Positions 12,501 through 24,500 of a stretch of DNA of 64,000 nt are shown in pieces. The translations under genes and the position numbers were made by a program. Numbering within the stretch: the first letter of the stretch is position 1; each line of letters opens with the position of its first letter. The stretch is from Telopea speciosissima (taxonomy: Eukaryota; Streptophyta; Magnoliopsida; Proteales; Proteaceae): assembly GCF_018873765.1 (NCBI RefSeq), contig NC_057919.1, positions 22,608,698-22,672,697 on the forward strand, written 5' to 3'. The notes beneath the pieces were generated by a model, which was given only the letters and a program-made list of their open reading frames with translations, did no database searches and was not told where the DNA came from.

Positions 12501-15500
12501 TAGGAGGAAGGTTAGGTGAAGGATAAGTAAGTAACGGTGGATGTTCGAGAACGGCGACGAAGGGGGAGCCGTGGTGGACGGAGAATTGCAAGAGTGCTAT
12601 GAAGAAGAGATACAAATCGCAAGGAAAAAGAGAGTAGGGGAGATGAAAACAGCACCAAGGAATGAAAAAAAAAAGGGACAACTCCTGCCCTTTAAATCAA
12701 CTAATCCAGAAAAGCGACCTTCTAACCCCCCCCCCCTTCCATATGTACAATTATCTATTGAGACCAACACATATGACATACCTACACAAACTTCCCATCC
12801 AAGCTAAGGCATTGGATGGCTCCACTGATTCTATCCACGAAAAACCTAAACTACTGATGCTCATTGATCACATATATAATACGTGAACATGTAGACATAC
12901 ACAAATAAAAAAAGAGCTGCCCAGTGGATGAGGCTTCCGCTACTGTAGGGTCTGGGAGGGGCAAATGTGCACAGGCTTACCCCCTGCTTCGCAGGAGAGG
13001 CTGTTTCCAAGTTTTGAACCCACAACCAAAAGGTTGCAATACCGCAACTTAACTACTGTGCCAAGGCAACGGTTACACATAAATACTACAAAATTTAGAT
13101 TTAGACACCGTGGGGACACAAAAGCGACACTTATATTACTCTGCATCCCCAGAAGTACAGAATAGAACCATCATATTTATTTCCCATCACCATTACAATT
13201 CGATGAATTCTTTTAGTAGTGCTTACGCTTTCACAGTTTCACTTTTCTGAACTTAAAATTTTTTTTCTGACAGATTTTACAGTAAGAAGCCTTAAACATG
13301 TATTTTGTATTTTCTGTTAACAAAACACAAACGAAATTGAAATTCAGGGCAAAACAAACTAATAAAAAGTTTATGCGATTAAGCTAAATTATCAAGAAAA
13401 AGTAACAAGTAAGCAAATACATCTAGGACACATGACATAAACTGGAAGAAGGAAAAGAAGAATAAAATCTTCAGCAAATTAAGTATAAATATGCACTAAT
13501 ACAGATCATACGAAGATAAATAAGTGGATCAAGATTGCAGTTCTTAGTTTGCATAGAAGTTGCGCAGACTTAACTGCCAAAAGCATGCGTAATCTGAAAA
13601 AAAGAGGAAGAGATCTTTGGGGATCCACCAATTCTCGTAACAACCTCCGGAGGAAAAATGGCAGGTCCTGTAATTTCTGCAAAGAAAGAGTCATGTTTCA
13701 TAAATTAGCTCAGAGTAGAACCACTGCTGTCAAGGCGGCAAGTCCATGACTAGTCATTTTAGCCTAAAAAGGTCAATCATTGACGAGTTAATGTGTACAA
13801 TGTAATTACTAACCAATGACGAAATTATGCAATAAAGCAGTTTTTTATGTAGATCTAAGATACATGCAGAAATATAGGCGTAAGAAGTAGAAGAAGAAGA
13901 AAGGCTAGCGCCCATCGAGCCAGCCATTAACTTCCATCGAGCCTAGCACTTAAAGCCCACCTGCGGCTCATGTTTTAGGCCCAATTAATGAGCCAGTTCT
14001 GGGCCCAACAAGGACCCTTCTTATGCCTTGTGTAGGAACACAGAGTCTTTTTGTTATTTGTTTCTAATTTTATTACTACTTGTTTAGTAATAGGTTGTTG
14101 CTGTTATATTACCACATATTAGTTGCTATTTGGGAGTAATTTCTGTAACAGATATTTAACCTATTAATAAGAGAAGAGGGGACAGAAATACAATCCCACG
14201 ACTTTGATTACTCAAATTATGTTGCTTTGCTGCAATTTTCTACATGAAATAGGTGGCTGTGAGAGACAGTGAACCGACTTGTGAGAAGCTAGTTAAAGCT
14301 TGGGTAATGTAATATCCAATAAGTCCTTCCAAACTTTATTTCAATTACTAACATGTTTACTTCGATTGTGGGTAATGTATTTGGGTTCAAAGCCCTACGT
14401 GCTCTACATTTGGAGGATCTACGAATCCCTTCCACTAATTCTAGAACTTTCCAAGGCCCACCTCATGGTATCCAAGTTGAGAGGGATAAATTGAACAACA
14501 ATGGTCATCCCCTATTGGGATGTGCTATGAACCCAAAATTTTGCTTATCTGCTAAGAACTATGGTACAGTGGTTTATGAATGTCTTCGCGGCGTACTGTC
14601 CCCTTACCTACATAGCCCATATGAGCAGATCCGGACCTTGTGTCCTTCATTTGCTCCCCATCCCCCCTTTTTCGGGTGGTGCTTGTGTGTGGGGTGTTTA
14701 TCAACTGTACCCACAGCCCCTACTTCTTGCCATTTCCATTCCACATATAACAGACAGACCAGACAGAAAGGACAGCTAACCAACTTTTCTTTACTGTTGT
14801 TACCTTGCTGCTCTGTCGGGTTTGATCAAGTATTTCACTGTTGATAAAAAGAGTAAACAGCTATTGAAAATCTCTGGTTTTTTGTAGTTAAACCAGTCCT
14901 GCAGCACCTCTGTTTCTGGTTGTTCCTACTCTGTTTAGAGATATTTTTTACAGTATCATCTGACCTCCTCCTTATTTTGGACGGATTGTTTACTGCTCTA
15001 AAAGGTGAGCTTGAATAGAGTATGAAGGCATTCTGTCTTGTGTATTGATAGCTACTGACAGTTACTAAAACTGAATCAAAGTTGCAAATTTTGTATACTG
15101 TTGATCTGAAGTATCTCACCTTTGGTTTGGGTTGATTCCTAGATATGATGAACTATTCATGGAGTGATGGTAATACTCATGTTCTCGTGTTAATGTGCCA
15201 TATGTTGAGATATAATGTTGTTTCTAAATCTGAAAATTAGTTTCTATTTTCAGTCCTAGATAAATAACTCGGAATCCCACTGTTGGATCTTCATCCTACT
15301 ATGAGGGATTGAAGTACTACTAGTTACCTACATCTGTTTTGATTTTGGGAATAATCTAAACCCTAGATTGGGAGTTCTATGTGGTGTTAACCTGCAGTTG
15401 TGAGTCATACAATTCTGTCGTGGGTCGAATATTGAACCAGTTGCTGTTGGGCATTATCCCATTAGCCAATCAAGAGTTATAAGTTATAACCAAGGGCATG

Positions 15501-18500
15501 GAATACAAAAGAAGCTTCCCTTCACAGCTAAACAAAGCTAAAATACAAGCTTCTTATTTACTTTTTATCTAATAGTTCCAATGTGTGTATTGGTTCTTAT
15601 CAAAGGATTTCTTAAAGCTCCATCTCAAAGATCCATTTTTTCATGGACTTCCATGGTTTCCATTGGATTTCCTAATCTTCGAAAAAGACATAACTTTCAT
15701 GAAATACTTCCATGTCCATTTGGTTTGAAGTCCATGCCAAAATCAAATATTAGAACCTCTATAAAATATTTAAAGAAGATAAAAATGGTAAGGAAATACA
15801 GAACTATAATAAAAATAACTCAAGGTCTTGTGCACGGTCTAAGATCTTCGATGGGGACAAAAGCCCCATCAAAATACCATAAACCCCCCTCCTATTTGGC
15901 GGAGTGCTCGATCGCCGAAGGCAATCGTGCACAAAATCCACCCCCTAAAAATAAATAAGTTTAAAAGGAAATACATTATGGTATAATTTCCAATACCATG
16001 ACAGGATCATTCTTTCATTTAGGAAGCACATGAACCCCAAAAATTTCATGGTGTAAGGCATGTTTTTCATGCATGGTTTACACAGAACAGAACAGGATCA
16101 GACAGTTTGAATCCTCAACTGCCAGAACTAGAAAGTCACACCAACACCCTAAATCATCTCTTCTTAAAAACCATCCACCGACCAAAGACCATCCACTTCA
16201 AGCTGGTTCAAACTTTCCATTAGTTCAAATTGAATGATCTGAAAATGAGACCATAATTCACCAGGAAAAAAAAAACAAAAGAGAGAACATAGACCACAGC
16301 TATCGCACCACAATATATATATATAATTTTACTGTATTACAAAAATCACTTTTTAAAGAATGTACTTCATACAAACTCAAACCCAATACCTCTTAATTAA
16401 GGTGAAGGAACCCTTATGTGTGTTTTATAAGGGAGCCTTTTCTTGGCTGCCCACCTAACTTAAACCTTGTAGAGTGATTTGGAAATTCTGAAAGTAGCAT
16501 TAAAAGTGAGACTCTGTCTTGAAATATGTCAAATTTCAGAGCCAAATTCAATCGCATATACTCCCATAGTAATGTAGTCCTAGAATAGGTGATAATCCTA
16601 CTAGGAGCCAATTGGAATCAAGCTTTGGTCAAGCCTGCTGTTTAGGGCTGATTAGGGGCTGTTTTAGGGCAAAATTAGGGTTTAGGATGGGAATTTGGGA
16701 ATGGGGTTTATAGGGTTTTAATCTGCAGGTTTAGAGGGTCATTATGGTATAAAAATATCTGGATTTGGTTAGGTTTCAAAATTCTGCAGATTTAGGGTTA
16801 GGGTTCCGGGTTTTTTAAATTAGGAAAATAGCCAAAACTGGGGTTTACAGTAGGATTCAGGGGCAGGGCTTAAGGTCGAGTGTTAGAGGGACTAGGGGAA
16901 GGTTCGGCTGCAGCAGGGAGGTTTTCTGATGGCTGAATATGTCCCAGCAGAAAATTAGGGTTTTTAGGGTTTAAAGGATAAGAGGATTTTAGGGTTTGGC
17001 TGGACATAATGGGCAGCAAGTCTGGTCGAGTGGGGAGATGGTATGGGAAGGCTGTGCTCTGATTTGGTGTAAAACAGAGGTAGGATGATGGCTGGATAAT
17101 GCCTAGATGATCTAGGGTTTTGGAAATTCAAATAGAAAAACAAGAGGGATCGAATGGGGAGGGAAGGAAACTAAAAACAGAAATTTAAATCTCAACTTAC
17201 TATAGGATTCCACGGCAGCAAGTTAAGGGATGAAGGATGAAATCACCTTCGAAGAGAGACCCTCCCAGCCGTCACGGGCGTAAGGAGTCGCAGGATTCCA
17301 CCCACCCTTCCACCTTGATGTACCCACAAGAATGCAAACACTCTTGAAGAGCGGCGAGCAGCGGCAGGTCAGCAGCGAGTAGAAAACAGTCTTTTAATTC
17401 AAATTTCAATTGTGGGGGAGCCTCCCACGATCTCTTATATTTATAATAAGGCCATAGGCCAATTCCTACTACAAATTAAATGCCTCTCCTTCACAAAAAC
17501 GTGGAAGGGAGAGGTTAAAGTCTAATTAATTACTTAAAACAGTATAATGACTTAACTACCCCTACTAACTTAAAAATAAAAGAATCTAACTTAGAACAAT
17601 TAACTTAAGTGAAGATTCCATATTAGCCAATAGGATATAAGAACCTATTAGCCAATAGGAACATTTCACTTAAATTAGACCAATTGAACCAATTGGATGC
17701 AACCAATTTAAGCGGTTCAATCTAAAAAATAGAAAAATAACTAAGTATGGAAAAATAGAAATCCTAGCCTACGGCTCCCTATTTAAACCCTAAGTTTAGG
17801 GTTTCTTCTTCTTCTTCTTCCTTCTTGGAGCTGCATCAACTCTCCCGTCTTGAAAACATTCATCCCGATGAATGGCTGGAGATCACGAGAATGGTCTTCC
17901 CAATCAGGGTCGAGTTGCTTGAGTTCATCTTCGCGGATGGTGCAATTTTGTATGCGGACGAAGCTCTTTGGAGGATGAAGAAGATTGCAAATCTGGCTGG
18001 ACAGCAGCCTCTTGACGAATTACATGAACACCTTGTAAATCTTCATCATCAAAATAATGTTCATCATCGTCGGGGGAAGTGCATGAATGTGAATGCCGCC
18101 TTGGTCTTCATCTTCACCTTGAACTTCTTCTTTTTCAGCCACGTTGAGAGGCTTCTTCTTATGTGGGCAGTCCCTAGCGATATGTCCCTTGTCTTGACAA
18201 TAATAGCAAGTAAAGGGGTCATTTCGCCCATAGAGTCTTGCCCTTGTCATCTACACGTGGGGGAACAGCGGACGAGAAGTGTTGCCTATAGAGGAGCCTT
18301 GTTTTGAGGTGCTAGTGTTGATGTAGGCCGGCTTGGAAGTAGAACCCGGCTGTTTACATGAAGTTAATAGCTCCTCTGCTTTCAAGGCCTTCTCAAAGCA
18401 ATCTCGAACATCTACAACATCAACCACTCCAATTGTCTGTTGATCTCACTAGATAGTCCCAATCTGAACCTGGAAAGCATTTGGATGCCCTCCTCCCTAA

Positions 18501-21489
18501 TGCCAGTGCGAGAAGAAAGAGCATTGAATTGCCTCATGTACTCGATTCTGATCATGGTCCCTTGCGGAGGGAGTTGAATTTATCCCGCATCCGAGACTGA
18601 AGTGCCTTGGTAAGTATTGCTTGCTCGGGTCATATTTCATGTCTTCCCAAGTGCGAGGTGCAGTACCATTGAAGTCCATCTCTCTTTCGGAGTTCTCCAC
18701 CACTCACGTGCAGCTCCGACAAGCTTAGCGAATTACCTTCATTTTCCCTTCTTCGGATAGATCATACCAATCGAAATAGTCTTCTATTGCAGCAAGCCAA
18801 TCATAAAACACTTGAGGGTCGATTACCATCGAATTCTTTCACTCAAGCTTCACCTTTGGTTACTCGTATGTCGTCGATTAGTACCTTGGTCTCCGGTGAA
18901 GTGGGACCTCATATACTCTTCAAAAGTGGGCTGCCGACCTCTGTCTCTATAGCCTCGGTGGTGATCTCTGTGTCCCGAGAAGGCTCACGGGCATATCTAG
19001 GTCCGTCCCGACGATCTCTATAGTGGTCTCTATCATCCCTGTCATCTCGGTCAGTCCTAAATCTGTCCCTGACCTATATGTCCATCTCTATAACCCCCGT
19101 AGTCATCTCTAGGGCTCCCATCTCTGTCGGGCAGCCTCGCATCGCGGAATGGGGTTGGTACTGTCCTCTTCTATGGGCAAGTTGCTGTCCCTATCGGGAG
19201 GGATTCTCTGTCCTTCCAAGTGTTGCAATCTAGTCATGATTGCATCATTTGTAGCCTTCGATCTCTTGTAAACTTGCGGAACATCTCTAACATGGCTGCC
19301 ATAGGGTCGGCTGGTTGTGGCAGCACCGGGTTGCCATGCTCGCCCATGGCTCCGATACCAAAATAATGTAGTCCTAGAATAGGTGATAATCCTACTAGGA
19401 GCCAATTGGAATCAAGCTTTGGTCAAGCCTGCTGTTTAGGGCTGATTAGGGGCTGTTTTAGGGCAAAATTAGGGTTTAGGATGGGAATTCGGGAATGGGG
19501 TTTATAGGGTTTTAATCTGCAGGTTTAGAGGGTCATTATGGTATAAAAATATCTGGATTTGGTTAGGTTTCAAAATTCTGCAGATTTAGGGTTAGGGTTC
19601 CGGGTTTTTTAAATTAGGAAAATAGCCAAAACCGGAGTTTACGAGAGGATTCAGGGGCAGGGCTTAAGGTCGAGTGTTAGAGGGACTAGGGGAAGGTTCG
19701 GCTGCAGCGGGAGGTTTTCGATGGCTGAATATGTCCCAGCAGAAAATTAGGGTTTTTACGGTTTAAAGGATAAGAGGGATTTTAGGGTTTGGCTGGACAG
19801 AATGGGCAGCAAGTCTGGTCAGTGGGGGAGATGGTATGGGAAGGCTGTGCTCTGATTTGGTGTAAAACAGAGGTAGGATGATGGCTGGATAATGCCTAGA
19901 TGATCTAGGGTTTTGGAAATTCAAATAGAAAAACAAGAGGGATCGAATGGGGAGGGAAGGAAACTAAAAACAGAAATTTTAAATCTCAACTTACTATAGG
20001 ATTCCACCGGCAAAGCAAGTTAAGGGATGAAGGATGAAATCACCTTCGAAGAGAGACCCTCCCAGCCGTCACGGCGTAGAGGAGTCGAGGATTCCACCCA
20101 CCCTTCCACCTTGATGTACCCACAAGAATGCAAACACTCTTGAAGAGCAAGGAGCAAGAGAGCGATCAGCCAGAAGAGAAAAACAGTCTTTTAATTCAAA
20201 TTTCAATTGTGGGGAGCCTCCCACGATCTCTTATATTTATAATAAGGCCATAGGCCAATTCCTACTACAAATTAAATGCCTCTCCTTCACAAAAACGTGG
20301 AAGGGAGAGGTTTAAGTCTAATTAATTACTTAAAACAGTATAATGACTTAACTACCCCTACTAACTTAAAAATAAAAGAATCTAACTTAGAACAATTAAC
20401 TTAAGTGAAGATTCCATACTAGCCAATAGGATAGAAGAACCTATTAGCCAATAGGAACATTTCACTTAAATTAGACCAATTGAACCAATTGGATGCAACC
20501 AATTTAAGCCGGTTCAATCTAAAAATAGAAAAATAACTACGTATGGAAAAATAGAAATCCTAGCCTACGGCTCCCTATTTAAACCCTAAGTTTAGGGTTT
20601 CTTCTTCTTCTTCTTCCTTCTTGGAGCTGCATCACATAGTCCCATGTATTGTCTTTTTCCCCACAATTTTAAACCACCGTCAACCATTTTTCAAAAACTA
20701 AAGAACTTTTCGTTGAATTTCAAAGCGCTATCAAGCTACATGACCAACTACACCAAGACTGAAAGTTGAACCGTGAATAGGTGACCTGGCCTTGACTGGT
20801 TCACACACTATGGGCCCTAGCAGGTGATACAGATCATGGTAGAAAGAGGAAGAACCTGCAATTGGTCTTGGTTCACCTTAGAACCAATTTCTGATCTTGG
20901 TTCAAGCCAGGGTTAGATCAGCCTGCGTATGGCCTTTTATGGCTTATTCTCTAGAAGATCTGGTGGGTTCCTATTGGAAGATCATGCATGGATCTTGAAA
21001 TATCTTGCTGAAAAATTGCGTGTACCTTTAAATATCTTGCTAGAAGATACTTTGGCTAAAGATTTGGTATAGTTTCCATTCTTATAGTTGGTTCTTAGTT
21101 ATTAAGTTAATAGAAATTAAGTTAGTAAGCTTCTATCTCTTGTAATAGCCAAATTAGTAAGTCTCTATTTCTTTTAATAGCGAAGGATCTTTCTTCTAGA
21201 ATGATTCTATTTTTATTTTCTATCTTAGAGGCTAAGTACTCTCCATGCATAGAGAGTTGCTATTTTTTTGTAGTGGACTACTTCAATATTATAAATAAGA
21301 GTAGGGGAATCGTACCCCAATAATTTAGACATAAAGAAAAGATGAGGTTTTGTGCTGTTTTTCCTCGTGATATGCAAGATGGGCTGTGAGATCCAGTTGC
21401 AAGGTGAGAGGCTTTGCATGGTCGGTGGAATGTTGATTGAGGCTTAGGTGGGATGCGCAAGTCATATCCTTTTTATTGTTGCTTTCATA

Positions 21490-21524
<35 letters not shown>

Positions 21525-24500
21525 ATTTTTGTAACTGATTTTTGTTCATCCCTATATCATCGACCTGTTGCAATTGATCTCTTTTACTTGTTTTTTCCCT
21601 GGTTCGAGATCAATTCAGCATTAGCAGGTCTACCACATGACAGATATTAGGGCCATACAGGGAAGCTTCTCTTGAGGGCTGTCCAGGAAACAGATCATTT
21701 TACATAATATTATCAATTTCTATGGCTTCATATACATGAATTGAACTACCTAGGCCATTTAGACAGGATGATCAGCCTGTCTAGACAAGCACCAGGCCAG
21801 AATGAATTTATGTCTAGACTGGTTATAAACATGGAATGAGATCTCGCCGAGATATCTCGGTTTTTTTAAGGTCTGAGACGAGACAAAGGACGAGTTAAGG
21901 AAACAGCATCGACTCGAGATCTCGGTATTTTACATTAATTGTATGCTTTCTACTACTAAATTATGTGTTGAATAGGGCCTATTAGTACGTCGTAGCCCAC
22001 CAACCTAGGGTCCGAAGTCAAACTCCTATTTGGACTTTGATATTTCAAAATCTGAGAGTGTCATTGTGTTTAAATGGCCCAAAAATAGGCTGTATACCAA
22101 GTTTCATGACCTAACTAGGTCAAAAACCCATCGAAACTTGGCTTCGAGTTCAACAAAAAAAAAAAAAAAAAGAAGCACCAACTTGCCGAGATCTCGGTCC
22201 GACTCGGTTTTCTGCCTGGCCAAAACCAGGTCCGAAACTGAGACCTTGAACCATGGTTATAAAAGCACAGGTATGAATCGGTCTGTATCGTATCATATTG
22301 TATCAGCCGATATGTATTGGTATCTTAGTATCGATACGATATAGACTGATACGTCTCTTTTTTTTAAAATATATACTATATCGAATTGTATTGGCCAATA
22401 CGGGTCGATATGTATCGAGATATATCGGCCGATACATCTTGATACATCTCAATACATACCGATATCATTGATACGGATAATATATTCCATAAAAAAGCCC
22501 TTTTCACTCACAGACTCGATATAGCTGCTGTTCTGGCAGGAAAAAAAAAAAAAGAAGGAAAACTCTCAACCGAGAGTCTGAAATCTTGCATTTAATCTTG
22601 GTTTTTCACACTTTTGGAGTTGAGGTTTCCAATCAACAGTAAAAAATGAATCAAGGAGTGCGACAACATCATCCTTTGCATTATCCAACTCTCCATTTTA
22701 GTGTTTACGCATGATACTACTTATTTATTGCTTATTTATATTGCTTTATTGTTCCAAAAGTGTATTTCCATGTGTATCTTAACCATTTCCATGCGGACCT
22801 AAAGCGTTCAATACGTATCTCCGATATGATACGATACGGCTCTTAAAGTCACCCAAACGATATTTTAGAGGATACCGATAATTTAAACCTTGGGTATGAT
22901 GTGCTTCACAATTGATGCATGAACCACAATTTGAGGGGAGATTTAATGAATATGTTTCAGACACCTTTTAAAACGCTGAGTTCATGGTACAGCCATAGTT
23001 ATGGCCTTTCAGTCACAATAACTAAATTTTAGTTTTTCCCTATTCTGAACTTTCAGCTCAACTTCATCTATTTTAATTATTTAATGCTTTTTTAGTGTAA
23101 CTTGTTGGCAAACATTTTTCACTTTTTTCTTTCCATCAGATTAAGACCAACGACCAATGAGTTCCAGAAAAGTACAAAATATGAATTTTCTAATAAATTG
23201 TTGAGAATGACCATCAGGAACTATTTCTTGGCAGGACAAGAATGGTAACACTGTAAATTGCTTATCAATTTGGCCAATTCCACTTTTAGATTTAACAAAA
23301 ATGTACCACACCTCCCAGCTGAGATATAAGTCTAGAAGTACCTGAATTAGACCATTTGTGCCTCCACCAAAGGAGCGATTGTACCTTTGAATATTTTGTA
23401 AAACCTGACTGACTTCTGGCTCATGACGGTGTTGCGATGATGCCTCAGAAGGTATCAACAAAGTTATGGTGCGACGACATATAGGGCACTTACATGGACT
23501 AAGTGCTGATCCGTGATGCCAAACGCGAAGTATACAATTTCCTGTACAACAGTGTAAGAGAAGCACAATAATCAAGACTTTCAAGTTAACAGAAGCAGCA
23601 GCAGGCATCAAATTGCAATGACAGAAAATCCCAAGTATTAGCTACATTCTTTCTGTTGACCCCCAGGCATGTTAGACAACTTATCCTAAGAAAAAAATAG
23701 AAGAGATTTTTTTTTTGCGGCATTAGCTTATCACTGAATATAAATGATTGTTCCCTAAGAACTAATCAAACTAAACAATGAGATAGCATTAGCATTATAT
23801 TTGGTTTAGTGATTCCCAGACTTCTACATCCAAGAACCCACCTCTACAATCAAAGGTTGAAGGAGTTCAATTAGGGGTTATCCCTAGTGAAGAAAGTACA
23901 GGCAAAGTCCCAGCGAAGCCATGGTACCATGAGGTCCTATATTCACCTCAGGGAAGTAAAGGATGCAGGTCTAAGTCAAAAAATTCTCCACATAATCATG
24001 ATTGCAGTTCATTTTTGGACTTTTGGAGGTTTTACTAGTCATCAATGGTAAGAACTCAGTGGTGCAACAGCAAATGCATAAGAGGAAGGCTTTTGGGAGG
24101 ATTCTTCAATTTTTTTTATTTTTTATTTTTTATTTTATCTATACACTTGACTGATCCAGATTCAATTTGGACAATAAAAAGCCATAAGCTGCTGTATATA
24201 ATAAGGCTACTTTGACTTCCATTGAAGTCTATCTGCTTAAGCTTCAGAACACAAGATAACTTATACGAACAACTCAGGTAACCACTGTGGTCTGTATAAA
24301 CGTAGGGCAATATAAACAATCCAAGTCGTCCAAATTATTAGGCCCGACTTTGATTGACACAAGAATGAAATCACTTCAATAGACTTTTCCATCATGCTTC
24401 GATATGAAACCATCTTAGAACGAACACATGGATCTTAATGATGAACAGAACTTGGGTATTCTAGGTTTTCACCCAATGAATGCATTTCTATCACTTGTTA

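Larger units (their letters stand above)
9822..13574. other. Intron 3 of the RNF170-like gene
   Basis: Holds a C-rich low-complexity tract, a SINE, poly-C and poly-G runs (10990-11003, 11247-11282) and otherwise unassigned DNA. A plus-strand open stretch at 12309-12459 translates without stops (contains [14 protein letters not shown]) but I do not recognise it. Confidence 0.6.
16570..20634 (-). mobile_element. Gag-only LTR retrotransposon, probably Ty3/gypsy type
   Basis: Two long terminal repeats (16570-17838 and 19364-20634) frame a 1.5 kb interior, with a 5 bp target duplication CATAG outside. Read on the minus strand, the 5' LTR is followed by TGGTATCGGAGCC, a tRNA-Met-like primer-binding site, and the 3' LTR is preceded by the purine-rich AAGACGGGAGAG. 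The interior has only a broken gag with a zinc knuckle; protease, integrase and reverse transcriptase are absent. It must have depended on a partner element. The LTRs agree at roughly 97% by eye, so the insertion is not very old. It lies in intron 2 of the RNF170-like gene, in the same orientation as the gene. Confidence 0.88.

Noticed and set aside
12911..13068. tRNA gene
   Set aside because: The tRNA-like part belongs to the SINE head and is followed by the SINE body; it cannot fold as a complete tRNA.
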